A stretch of DNA of 64,000 nt from Epiperipatus broadwayi (Eukaryota > Onychophora > Udeonychophora > Euonychophora > Peripatidae), in NCBI GenBank assembly GCA_028023455.1, contig JAQFVV010006220.1:10933916-10997915 (forward strand). The letters run 5' to 3'. Below are positions 22,995 through 33,920 of this stretch, piece after piece. A program made the position numbers and the translations under genes. The notes under the pieces were generated by a model. The model worked only from the letters and a program-made list of their open reading frames with translations, had not been told where the DNA came from and did no database searches. Every line of letters begins with the position of its first letter. Position 1 is the first letter of the stretch.

Positions 22995-25900
22995 TGTAAT
23001 AGTCAAATCTGTACATTTGCACAACAAAATCTAGAACTTTAGTAAATCATACCAAGGCTGACAGCATAGAGTGGTACTAACCACATTGTCTGATATAGCC
23101 CCAACTCCTTTACTAATGCTCAAAGTTTTACCACATTGCAGATGACACATATGATGTCACAGTAGCATTTTCCCTCATCAGGTGCCAGCAGTAGCACATC
23201 AGTAAAGCACAAGACTAGGATAAGTTGACTTATTAATGAGTATAGCTATATAGATGATGTGTGTGGCAGAACATAATTATAAAATATGGATTGTGATTTT
23301 TAACTAATGTTTAAATAATCAATAAAGACTTACCAATGAGCAACATTGAGACATGACACAAACATTAAATTTAAACATAATTTAATGAAGACTAAATATT
23401 AAAATTATTAAATGAAAATAAAAATTATAATGTGGCTATATAGGTTGTATCACATGCAGGTGACTAAGTTAGGGATACAATTTCATATTTGAGTTGGGAT
23501 TCACACACAAGTGATGACTGGGGTTATAATCATTTATGGTTTACCTAGTTACATATGACTTTAATTTACATATACATTTGGTACAATGTAAATCACTCAC
23601 AGGTGACATTAATCAGTTTGGTTAGTTACATTAGGTTTATTACAAATACATATGTCACCCATAGGTGATGATTTAACTATTTATATAGTAATTCCATTTG
23701 GATTACAAATCATTTAATTTAGTTTGCTACATTTAGATATCACTCGCAGGTGATGAAGAAATTATACGTGTTAAAATTTATATTTTCATGAGCCTGAAGA
23801 TTACATTATAGATCAAGGTTAATTTGCTCATGACCATCTATGCCTAGTCTATGCTTTATATAATAGGGTCTAGATCTGCTCTAGAGCTAGCAGAAGTGAT
23901 TATACATATTGATAAAGAATATGACATTTTATCAAACAAGAATATTTAATATTCTTTATATAGCTTGTGTGCTCATAAAATTAGACTCAAATTCAGATCA
24001 AAGCTGAAAATACAATTATTATGGCTGGATGAACTGATGATTGGCAGTCAGACATCAGATACCATGGTGTATAGAAAATATAAAGTCTGATATAGCCCTT
24101 GCATCTCGAGAATGCCTTTTTATGGGATTTTTACCAAGTAACAGTTCTCTTTTTTACCGTATTCATTGCTGTGGAAATAAGATAACAACCTTTTAGTCTG
24201 GCGATCGAGCAATTTATTTGAGTGGGAGTCTTATGCTCCATGGGAGTCTCATGCTTCATTCCTAAGGATGCAGAATGGGGAGGTTCGAACCTGTCCACCA
24301 TCTGAATAAAAAAATTGCCTGAACTAAGAGAGTAATGGTGTAGCCTTAAACATACAACCGCTAAAAATATGCACAGCAACAAATATATATATATACACCG
24401 TAGCGTTTCTTAAAAACACACTTGCACCGCTGACGACATTATATAATTAAAATTTTATGACGCTAAACACTAGTTTCCTTCATGAAACTACCGTATATCA
24501 GTTCATTAGGTAGCATGTATAATTAAGCTATTAAGGAAAAACTAGGAATCTAATTTGTAAGGCTATCTATATAGGAATTTATAACTGTAGAAGGAAGTAC
24601 AGCATATTATTGGGCATTAAGATATAAAGTTATAGCTCTATGCTGTATCTCAATCACTCCAGCTAAACATTAGTTAAATATCTCGAAAGCAAATCCATCT
24701 TAAAACAGCTGTAAGCTTTTTAATTATCTCTTAAAACAAGATATTTTACCACTTTCAAAACAGGTTTTTTTTACATCCCGGACTCAATATTATTCTCTAG
24801 GTGTAAACCCATAATTGCTCCTCACTAAGCATTTAGTCAGTAGTAAAATTCCATTTCAAACAAATATAGCACAAACTACTAAGCAATGGAAAATCATAAA
24901 ATGGCATAGATTTACTTAGAAAGAAATGTAAGTTTAGTGAGCAAATATCTAAAATTTGACTCTGTTTTAGCATAGTTTGAAAAAGAAATTTCAATGCAAT
25001 TAGTTTATATCTGATTGACCCAATTCAAGCCAAATTTAAGTAGTGACAAGAATTAATCAAGACAAATATTATTATTCTATTTAAAATAATAAAATCACAT
25101 ATCAGAAAGTTAAAATACGTAAAATAATCTAGAAACTTAATTATCACTTTAGAATGAAGCATTTAAAACTATACACAATTTAGAATAAAGCATTTAAAAT
25201 TATACATAATGAAATTTATAATAATTAATTTAAAATCAATCACTTTAAGCAAGTCACAACTAAATAAGTCAGAAAACTGTAAATACATTGAATGAGGTCA
25301 ATCGGAGATAACTCAGCAAACCAACACATAAATTAACAAATACATAGAGTACATAAATCAATAAATATGATATTAACTCAGTATGAAAATCAAACTAGTT
25401 ATTAACTCAAATCAGTTATCAAATTAAATGTTATCTACATTAAATCAAATATTAAATTAAATCAGACAAGATTTTAAGGTGAAATCAAAAGAAGTCAAAA
25501 TTACATTTTAGTAGTGATTTAAATTTACATTATTGCTATGGCCATAGAGTTTAATTTTAGCTAGCTTTAGGAGTTATCGCATTTTATCCAAGTTATTAAT
25601 CTTTAAGTAGAGGAAAAGTTTTACTGGACTCTTTATCTGCTGTTTGTACTTGTTTCATGTTGAGGATGGAAATGGTCATCTGCTTCCTATGGATCTTTCC
25701 TCATTGCTTCCCACGTGTTAGACTCCTGGGTCAGAAAGGCAAGAAAAAATGCCTTCTACTCAAATTGCATCATAATTCACAAATTTTAACATAAGTTGTT
25801 GACTGAAATAATGTCTGACTGAATCCAAAATGGCTGCAGAGGCTTATATTATCTGCTTACCCCCTTTTCTCAGTCATAGTAATATTCTAGATTTGTTTTG

Positions 25901-26554
25901 CTAATTTTCTCGCTGTATTCCTAGAATCGTATAATTACTTTGTTTTTATTTCTTATAGCGAAGTTTTACAGCCGGTCATTCACGATTTCTTTTTAATTAC
26001 TCAGGATAACTTATCCTACAACTTAGTGTTACTTTTAGTTTTGTAATTAGGTCACACTACAGCGAGAAAGATTAAAGTTTATAATACCAATTTTTCGAAA
26101 ACAAATCTATAAATGGAAAACATCTGGTTATATATGTAACTTGATTATTTAATTTAGCAATATATACAGAAATATACAATACTTTCAAATATTAATTTTC
26201 TTTAGAATAAATATTTTAAATAAATAAATTTATAATGTTTTAAATCTGTTAACATTATTCTTTCCTGCATATATGTAGTCTCTCATTACACATACAATGC
26301 AGTTTTCATTAATTTACTCCTATAAATATATCTGTGTGTATATATGGGTTTTTTACATATACAGATACATCTTTTATCTTGTAGGCTTAAGATATACGCA
26401 CGCATACATAACTAATACCTTTATATTTAAATCCAGCCTAATTTGGATATAATATTAACTGTATATATGAGAATTTGGTGTAGTTACTTATATATAAATA
26501 CTACTATAGTATATAGTAGGTGAAACAGTAGGATTGACAAAGCTGACTGTTTCA
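22995..26554 (-). repeat. 5' LTR of the giant element (right copy)
   Basis: 3560 bp, TGTAATAGTC to GACTGTTTCA. It carries about 300 bp at 23080-23380 absent from the left copy, and five of the six CAGGTG palindromes (about 23450-23755). By eye only a few differences per 60-base line separate it from the left LTR, which argues for a moderately recent insertion. Confidence 0.9.
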
Positions 26555-27016
26555 CTGTTTTCAAATTTAAAAAAAGAAAAAAGGTTAATGCAATACAAGT
26601 TCATATTATTTAACCATAATCACTGAATATAATCATTATTAAAACCATATTATCTTAGTACATATTGTAACGGTATATGCCGTTACATTAATTTAAAATT
26701 AAAATAAAATTTTTTCGCAAGTTCGTAAATAAAAACTAAAAGATAAAAAAATTAAAGAGCTGTTAAACATGTATACGAATGTATATATATATATATACTG
26801 ACATAGATGCAAAACTTTAAAAATTATTTTCTTTTCAAATAAAAAAAAAGTATTTGAATGTACTTTTTTTAGAAAAAAGTACAAGATCTAAAGTTAAAAT
26901 ATTTTTGTAAATAGAAATGATTGTTTTATAAATTAATTGAAAAGCAAACCAGCCCTTGGGGCTCTTATAAAAAAAATTCAGATGAAATATAGATAAGAAA
27001 ATATAAAAAAATTAGA
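26555..27016. other. Non-coding stretch with a short hairpin
   Basis: AT-rich. TGTAACGG at 26666-26673 and CCGTTACA at 26680-26687 form a perfect 8-bp stem with a 6-base loop. No gene is seen. Confidence 0.55.
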
Positions 27017-27323
27017 ATGTCCAATAGAAGCAGTAACCAATTGCTCGGACCTCAATGGAAATTATTGGAACAAGAAGTGATGTGCAATGAATCTGGAGGA
27101 GTACTATAAAAGAAAAAAATATTCAAATTAAAACAGTTCCAGCTTGTTTTTTTTTGTGAGAAGGGCGATAAGATGCACTTGTCACTCTCTCTCACTTATT
27201 TCAAATAAAATGACTGTAATACCAGGATTGAACCAACTAAGGCCTCCTCCAGAACAACAGACCAGACTTCAAATAGAGACGTCACAGGAATTGGCACCAG
27301 GAACCCAGATTCTTCTACTGTAA
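27017..27323 (+). other. Two short ORFs, possible exon material
   Basis: ORF 1 (27017-27109, 30 codons) begins MSNRSSNQLLGPQWKLLEQE. ORF 2 (27210-27323, 37 codons) begins MTVIPGLNQLRPPPEQQTRL and has a Pro/Gln composition unusual for this AT-rich background. A splice-donor-like GTAAGA (27320-27325) overlaps its end, so it could be part of a longer exon. I recognise no family. It could equally be chance or a relic of an element. Confidence 0.25.
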
Positions 27324-28525
27324 GACATGAACTATAAAATTTAAAAATGATTAAGAAACTTTTGTTAAGATTTGACAAGTTTTCAATATTCAGCTAACTA
27401 CAATTTTAAAAGAACTTTTATCTGACTTTCAAGTTTCAAATTAGTTATTAATGTTTAATTTTATACATTTGAGTTTGCTAAAAATTATTTCCATTTTTAT
27501 TTTATTTTTACTAATATGTATTGTATAAATTATGTAAATGCATTAAATTTAAGTTGGGTATAGACGCTTGCATGGATTCGTTATTGGTTAATTATGTTTT
27601 TGTTTTCATATTTGATTAAAATATATAGACATTCGGTAAATAATGATACCTTATGGTGAGTATTTAAAATGTATTTATTCAGATGTCTTTTAAGTTATTG
27701 GTGTCAATGCGGCATCTTATGATGAATGCCATTGGGTTTCTTGTAAATTTCCCTCTGCAATTTCATCAATGACTTTATATTTTGATCGTTGATGTTTATT
27801 TTGAAATGTTTTTGACTGTGTAATCTATGTAGCCGATCTATACTCAACATTAAGAAACAAACTTTATAAAATTCATCTGTGCGAACTTATATAAATGTTA
27901 AATTTAAGTCGGGCATGAATGGCTATATAGATTTGTAAAGTTATATTAATTAATTAAGGAAGGGTTAATCTTAGGTTATTTGTTTTGTAGTTAAATTGGG
28001 TCAATGGATGGGGTATATTAGTGTAATTAGTAGATGTAGTATGAGATTTGCTATGGGCAGGATCGATTTTTATGCAACACACCCCCTTTTTGCCTATAGA
28101 AGGGATGGTAAGATGGAAAATGCAGTCCCTTCTTATGGAGTTTTTTTATTGTTCTTCTTGCCAACAGATGTAGCATTCCTGTTTGGTTGAGAGTCAATGT
28201 CTTCTCTAACCATACTGTTCAGATGTAAATTCCTGACAGTATGGTATTTTGTGCTGTCATATTTCATGCTGCATTGAATACATCGATGTATCAGATGGAT
28301 TGATGCCGGTTTGATTGTGAACTTTTGGCCTAAGGTTAAATAAGGGATAGAATATTTTCTTTTCAAATGCAATCTATGTAGCTTGTTCATACTTGACACT
28401 CTTAAAAAATATTATTAAATGCATCTGTGAGGATGGTTTAAAATTTTAAAATAATAATTTAAATTAAAAGTTTATATTAAAATCTAAAATAATAAATGTT
28501 ATTCCTCAAATTTTATATATTATAT
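27324..28525. other. Non-coding stretch with a faint internal duplication
   Basis: CAATCTATGTAGC and following sequence near 28370-28450 echo GTAATCTATGTAGCCG near 27815-27900, about 550 bases apart (for example CTCAACATTAAG/CTTGACACTCTTAA and AAATTCATCTGTG/AAATGCATCTGTG). This looks like an old duplication or two copies of an unknown repeat. Open frames over it have no recognised motif. Confidence 0.4.
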
Positions 28526-28927
28526 TGTACCATTTATTTATGTATATGGTACAAATTACTATTTAATATTGTGTATCATTTAAATAAAAAAAGAGAAAAC
28601 CCGATCTTTAAGTTTTTTTTTGTAATATAATGTTGTTTTAAGAAAAATGTACAGTGAAAGTTTAATTATTTTTTTTAATATAAGTTAACTAAAATAAATT
28701 CAATGTTGGAAAGTGCATACTGAATAATTGATTCAAATAGTGAAAGAAAATTCCAAAGGTAAAAGATTGCTATCAGAAATGACTTTCTGATAGTAATTAA
28801 AAATGGCAGAAATTCTTAACGAGAAAACAGACTTTGTAATAAAAAAAGGAGAATAATGTAAAAGTTTATAAAATAGAACAAAAGGTAAAAAGGAATATGC
28901 GCAGAACTTCTAAAAAGAATCTGGGAA

Positions 28928-28935
28928 TATAAAAG
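28928..28935 (+). promoter_or_regulatory. TATA box of the 5' LTR
   Basis: TATAAAAG lies about 400 bases into the LTR. The equivalents are TATAAAAG at 34330 in the right LTR and TATAAAAA at 44713 in the solo LTR. The conserved GCGCAGAA block precedes all three. Transcription should start about 30 bases downstream. Confidence 0.7.
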
Positions 28936-29263
28936 GAGCTGACAGATTTGAAAAGTGTCTTTTATCTTGTTGTTCCAGAGAGTGTTGAGCAATTTGAAGT
29001 GCCTCATATTTTTTTTATACAAAAAAAATATTAATAAAATGTGTCCACTTAGGTATGAACTGAAATCACTCGCCATGAGTGAGTAGAACTCTATCGTTTG
29101 CCGACACTTTCTCTCGAGAAAAGTCACCTAGATCATCATCTGGCTCTATCTAAATTTGATCGGAGATTTGGAAGAAGTGAAACTAAAAAAAACAACTACT
29201 GCGGACTACCCACTGACTGAATTGGATGTCGGAGGATCAATGACCTATTTAAATATCAAATTA

Positions 29264-29276
29264 CTGGTAAGTTAAT
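29264..29276 (+). promoter_or_regulatory. Conserved splice-donor consensus in the LTR
   Basis: CTGGTAAGTTAA occurs here. GCGGTAAGTTAA is at 34654 and CCGGTAAGTTAA at 45023 in the related solo LTR. The motif survives although flanking sequence in the solo LTR is largely different, suggesting use as a leader splice donor. Confidence 0.6.
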
Positions 29277-29988
29277 GGCCATAACTTTTACATAAAGCTT
29301 TATGAATAGAGATTTGAATGAAATGTTGTCCCATAATTTTTTTGGATAGATATTTGTGAACTGAGAAGTGAATGAAACTGTTACCACGAAAAAATAAGAG
29401 ACCAAATAGTTATTACTTCAATATTTGAATCAAATTATTAAATTCATATGCACAATACTTTCCAATATTATAATTTTGTCTTAATCATAAATATTAAATG
29501 TTTGACGGGCTAGAATAAATCTTTGTTATTAGCTTAACTTTCATTGTGCATGTATAAAATTAATGTTATTATATTTAAGTTTTATATTTAGTTATTAAAA
29601 TTCAAATTAGTATTCAAATTACCTTTGCTAAATAGATTTATTTTTCTTAATTAAGTGAAAGGGGAATATCTTCTACTTAACGGGAATTTTAACCCAGATC
29701 GAATAATTATTACTTTACAAGTTGCAATATGTTTGACACAGACTCAGTGGGTCTAACGACTCTGGCACCCTCATGTAGAAATTAAAAGCTGATTCAGCTC
29801 ACAATTGTACTCGGTAATAATTCTAGGCCGAGCTGATCAGGAAAGATAGTTATGTTTTTAGAATAATAATGAAACATTCTTTTTTTTTTTAAATAAAATA
29901 AATGAACATTTATTTTTCTTTTGCATAACTTGATCAACTCGCACATTTATACTGCATATAGAAGCCTAGAAATATGGAAAACATTATA

Positions 29989-30010
29989 ATGGCTTGCTTA
30001 ACTCGGGCTT
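29989..30010 (+). other. Primer-binding-site-like sequence
   Basis: TGGCTTGCTTAACTCGGGCT follows the 5' LTR by a base or two. It resembles the TGGCGCACCAACTGGGGCT of the giant element, with C-to-T type decay. The primer tRNA cannot be named from this. Confidence 0.55.
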
Positions 30011-30410
30011 ATGAAAAAAAAAAACCCACGACCTGAGAAAATTTAAAAATGGCCTAAAATTGAGAATTTAATGTCCGTAGCTGGAGAATAAATATGACCA
30101 CAAATAGTGTGCAAGTCTAAAAAGTTATTGCATACGATTACAAAAGTTTTTTTTTAAGAATATAAGATTTTAAATAAGTTTATATTGAAACAAAATAATA
30201 GTGGATAAATTAAATAATAAATAAAATTGATCAAAGGCTAGTAATGACAGTAAAGGTAGAGAGGGATGGGAGATTATAGGGTGATAAAAGAGAGGGGTGT
30301 CAGTGAACGAATTTATTAGCAAAGCAAAATAAAATATTGAATTTATATCGTAACAATTGATAGAGTTAAGATTTTGTTTACTACAGCAAAAATAAACAAC
30401 ACGGCCATAT

Positions 30411-30626
30411 ATGAAATTGAGAAGTAGTAAATATATACACAATATGGCAGAAGGCGAGAAAGAATTGAAAGAGGGCATGGAACCCTTCATAAGAAAACTA
30501 TTACACGAATTCAAAATGGAATTCAAAGAAGATATAAAGAAAGAAACAGGAGAGATGGTCAGAGAATTAAAAGAAGAAATAAAAGAACCAGTAAAAAAAG
30601 GAGGAAAAAGAGAAGAAATAAAGTGA
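30411..30626 (+). pseudogene. gag fragment
   Basis: 71 codons with MKLRSSKYIHNMAEGEKEL and a Glu/Lys-rich helical stretch (KLLHEFKMEFKEDIKKETGE). It is comparable to the charged N-terminal gag-like proteins of the giant element and of 63571-64000. The rest of gag is missing between 30626 and about 30700, so most of gag appears deleted. No CCHC knuckle is seen. Confidence 0.6.
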
Positions 30627-30723
30627 TCAGTAGAACAACAGAAGAAAAGAGAATAGATAATTTTATTTGTGAGTGGGATGGCAAATTGATTAATACACTT
30701 TTCAAGAATGCCCAAAGGTTGTT

Positions 30724-31512
30724 TTGCAAATGAATAATGTCAAGGTAGAGACATTGTGGGATTCTGGCAGCCAGATATCAGTAATGTCAGAAACAACATA
30801 TGAACGCATGCAGAGACAACCCATAGAGATACCAACTCTACCAGTGAAAAGCATGCAAATAACATTGGCAAATAACAAAAAGGCACAATTGGGCTCAAAA
30901 CAAGTTTGGGTGCAAATTAAAATAGGAGATAAAATTATGCCCCACATGCAATTAATTTTAAAAGGGTTGGTACATGAAGCCATATTGGGGTCCAATTTTA
31001 TGCACAAAACTGGGTGTGTGATCAATTATAAAGATGAAAAGATTATCTGCAATGGGGAAGAAGTGGAGTTTGGGTCGCAGATGAGAATGAACCAGCAAAA
31101 TGTATGTAATATGGAGGTTGAGATAAAACAGCCTTCAATAGAGGCATGGATTGATGAGATAATAAATGAAGTGAGGGAAGGATGGAAAGAGGACCTAAAA
31201 GAAGTTCTAATTGAATATAAATCGAATTTTTCAGATAAACCCAGGGTTATTAAAGGGTATGAGCACAGGATCAAGGTCGCTGACAGTACACCATACCAGG
31301 CAAGATCATACCCAGTGCCACACCAATATAGAGCTGAGATAGAGATAGAATTAGCTAAAATGGAGGAGTGGAATATTATCACTAAGGGTTCACCAGCATA
31401 TAATAACCTATTGGTGGTTGTAAAAAAAAGATGGAGCCATAAGACTGTGTTTGGATGCCAGGCAATTGAACAAGATTATATGGCCAGATCAAAATGTACC
31501 ACCTCCAATTAA
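30724..31512 (+). pseudogene. pol: aspartic protease and start of reverse transcriptase
   Basis: LWDSGSQISVMS near residues 11-22 is the retropepsin active site in its DSG form, and AILGSNFMHKTG is the later conserved segment. The frame continues into the RT N-terminal region (EEWNIITKGSPAYNNLLVVVKK, split here by the reporting limit only in meaning, positions about 31365-31430). A frameshift near 31425 then moves the reading frame, and the frame ends at 31512. There is no credible ATG, as expected for pol. Confidence 0.85.
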
Positions 31513-32300
31513 TGAATTGGTAAATAAATTCCATAAAAAAGGATATTTTTCATGTTAGATCTGACTTCCAGCTATTGACAGATCAAGTTACTCCCTGCTG
31601 ACCGGAAGTACACAGCATTTCGATATAATGGTATATCGTACCAATTTAACAGAATGCCTTTTGGTCTCAAGAATAGTGGAACAGGTCTGCTAAAATGTCT
31701 TGACCATGTGCTGTCCCCTGAGATCAAAAAGTTAATCACTATCTACATGGATGATATGATTATTGCATCCAATAACTCTCAGGAGCACTTACAACACATC
31801 AAGTTGTTTCTACAAGAGTGCAATATGAAGGATATTCGCATTAATTTACAAAAAAGCTGTTTAGCATCAGAAGAAGTGAATTTCTTAGGGCACTTAATTA
31901 ATGCTAATGGAATCAGACCACACCCGGACAAAATCCAGGCAATACAAGATTTCCCAGCCCCTCGAACACCAAAACAGGTGTGGTCATTTTTGGGGCTGTG
32001 TAATTTCTACAATAAATTTTAAAAAACTTTGCTTCAGACATGGAGCCTCTGCTGCAATTATTACATAAGGGAACGTCATGGAAATGTACGGAAGAGCACA
32101 AGACCAATTTTAGGGTTATTAAAGAGAAATTCCTTAGCCAAGTGATGTTGGTTTACCCTGACCTAAGGAAACCATTTATTGTACAGGTAGACAGTAGTGG
32201 GTATGGGTTAGGTGCAGCTCTTATGCAAGCTCAAGAGGATGGTACCTTGGGTGTAATTTTATTTTGTCAGCAGACCATTGAGAGGTGCAGAGATTAATTA
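31513..32300 (+). pseudogene. pol: reverse transcriptase and RNase H, broken
   Basis: RT motifs: RMPFGLKN (31651-31674), the catalytic YMDD box at 31744-31755, and FLGHLINANGIRPHPDK (about 31883-31930). RNase H follows with VQVDSSGYGLGAAL (about 32182-32225). Lesions include a frameshift and stops near 31540-31610, TAA at 32020-32022 with a frame change before 32040, and a frame change near 32280. Catalytic residues that I can see are retained, but the gene is not translatable as a whole. Confidence 0.88.
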
Positions 32301-32694
32301 CTGTGTAACAGAGAAAGAGGCCTTGGCTGTGGTGTGGGCATTTCAGAAGTTCCACCAATTCTTGATAGGATCGGAAACGATTGTTAGGACAGATCATAAG
32401 AGCCTGGAATTCTTAAACCACAGTTATTTAACAAATAGTAGGCTAATCTGATGGAGCCTTTTTCTCCAGGAGTTCAATTATTTCATCCAGTATTGTAAGG
32501 GCACTGAAAATGTGGTAGCTGAAACATTGAGCCAGAATATTGTTCCTGATACCCAGGACCATCTGCAGATGAAAGATATCTGTTTGGCAAGTGTAGAATT
32601 AGAAACAGACACAGTAGTAGAAGAAGGATTGAGACACTTAGGAAAGGTACAATGGCACAAAGCCCTACCTACAAAAAAATTATTGACCAACTAG
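32301..32694 (+). pseudogene. pol: RNase H end and connection, broken
   Basis: In one frame 32301-32450 reads with TEKEALAVVWAFQKF and RTDHKSLEFL, the end of Ty3 RNase H, then a stop near 32449. Resumption at 32512 gives NVVAETLSQN, the usual boundary to integrase (commonly NxxADALSR). A further frame change occurs near 32650-32690. Confidence 0.8.
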
Positions 32695-33671
32695 AAGACA
32701 AAGATGAAGTGGAAGAAACAACAGACACTAACACTGGTGAGAGATACTGCCTGAAAGAAGGGATACTGTGGTATATCACTGACCTGCAAAAGGATCAGTG
32801 GAAAATGATTATACCAGAAAGTTTACAGGAAGGACTTATTGAGTACACCCATCATTTGTATAAGCACTATGGTGTAAATAAAGTGGAAGGCTTATTGAGG
32901 ACATGGTTCCATTGGCCGAATATGAGAGCACAAGTCACCAGGATAGTAAGCTCATGCGAAATGTATCAGAAGACAAAACCAGCAAACAAGTCATATCAAG
33001 GTCGATTGAATCCTATCATCCCTAAAGAACCCAATGACCTGGTGGTTATTGATTTCTATGGACCATTGCCAGCTTTTGGGAAAATGAAATATCTACTAGT
33101 AGTATATGACCTTTTTTCAAAATGGGTGTTGGCATATCCAGTGACCCAGGCCAATACTAGCAATGCCATATGAGCCCTTGAGGCACGATATTTTAAAAGG
33201 GTAGGCAAACCAAAAGCTATTTTGTCAGACCACGGTACATCTTTCACATCTTATGATTGGCAACAGTGGATAGAGAGGATGGAGGTAAAACATATATTGT
33301 CACCCATACGAAATCCGCAATCAAACCCTTGTGAGCGGGTGATGAGAGAGTTAGGATGCCTCTTCAGGATATATACTGCATCCAACCATAGAGGATGGGT
33401 GAAACAACTCCCAATGGTGTTAAATTTAATAAATTGTACTCATAATGAATCTACCAGATTTGCACCTGTAAGACTTCAATTCGGACAAGCGGTACCTCGA
33501 TTGTATAAATGCAGGTTACCCGCTAGTCCAGAAAACCTTGATAAAGGGAGAGATCATGAAGAAGCAAGAAAAAAATTGGAAAACTGCGCCAAGCTCCGGA
33601 CCCAACAGAAAGGAGGCTTGACTGATAAGTTTAAACAGGGGATACAGTATGGGTCAAAACGAACCCTGTGA
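32652..33671 (+). pseudogene. pol: integrase, one internal stop
   Basis: The Zn-binding region has HHLYKHYG and WPNMRAQVTRIVSSCEMYQ; the second Cys of the usual CxxC is replaced by Tyr/Gln context. The catalytic core shows VVIDFYGPL (first Asp), ILSDHGTSF (second Asp) and NPCERVMREL (Glu), so the D,D-35-E triad is present. TGA at 33171-33173 interrupts the frame between the first and second Asp. The frame ends at 33671, just before the C-terminal piece in another frame. Confidence 0.9.
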
Positions 33672-33853
33672 GCCAAACTGGGAAGCATATTTTTAAAAAG
33701 TTCCAAAATTTGCACGAGGGACCTTACCAAATCAGCCAATGGGATGGTCCAAATGCTTTTACTTTAGAGAATGGTGAAGGAAAAAGGGGTACCTATAATG
33801 CTAGGTCACTGAAACCGTATAGGAATAGGACGTGGGTTAGAAGTACTCCATAA
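33668..33853 (+). pseudogene. pol: integrase C-terminal GPY/F segment
   Basis: It reads KHIFKKFQNLHEGPYQISQW and GTYNARSLKPYRNR, the C-terminal module of Ty3 integrases. It is displaced by a frameshift relative to the core. The giant element at 18110-18622 keeps a homologous tail, tying the two elements to related lineages. Confidence 0.8.
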
Positions 33854-33920
33854 AGACTTATTAAGAATAATATTAGTTTAAACCCCTAATTTTATTCTCA
33901 TTCCCCTGCCCCGGTGGTAT

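Larger units (their letters stand above)
14475..26554 (-). mobile_element. Giant non-autonomous Ty3-type LTR element (LARD-like)
   Basis: Two long direct repeats (14475-17712 and 22995-26554) flank a 5.28-kb interior. Each has TG...CA ends forming a short inverted repeat: TGTAACAGTC or TGTAATAGTC at one end and GACTGTTTCA at the other. Internal frames read on the minus strand, and a tRNA-type primer site (22954-22971) sits just inside the right LTR, so the right LTR is the 5' LTR. Only gag-like charged proteins and an integrase C-terminus are visible. Reverse transcriptase, RNase H and integrase core are absent, so it needs enzymes from a relative. The flanks (CATGT left, CTGTT right) are not a clean target duplication, suggesting age or recombination. 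Confidence 0.85.
28526..29988 (+). repeat. 5' LTR
   Basis: It begins TGTACCATTTATTTATG and ends near GAAAACATTATA (right copy GAAAATGTTATTA; the solo LTR ends GAAAAATGTTACA). It includes a TATA box at 28928-28935, a splice-donor consensus at 29267 and a conserved structured block near 29735-29960. The 3' boundary is approximate by a few bases. Confidence 0.9.

Noticed and set aside
28133-28399. 88-codon minus-strand frame with several His and Arg residues, considered as a zinc finger
   Set aside because: There are no spaced Cys/His pairs matching C2H2 or other finger spacing, and the region lies in a faintly duplicated repeat.
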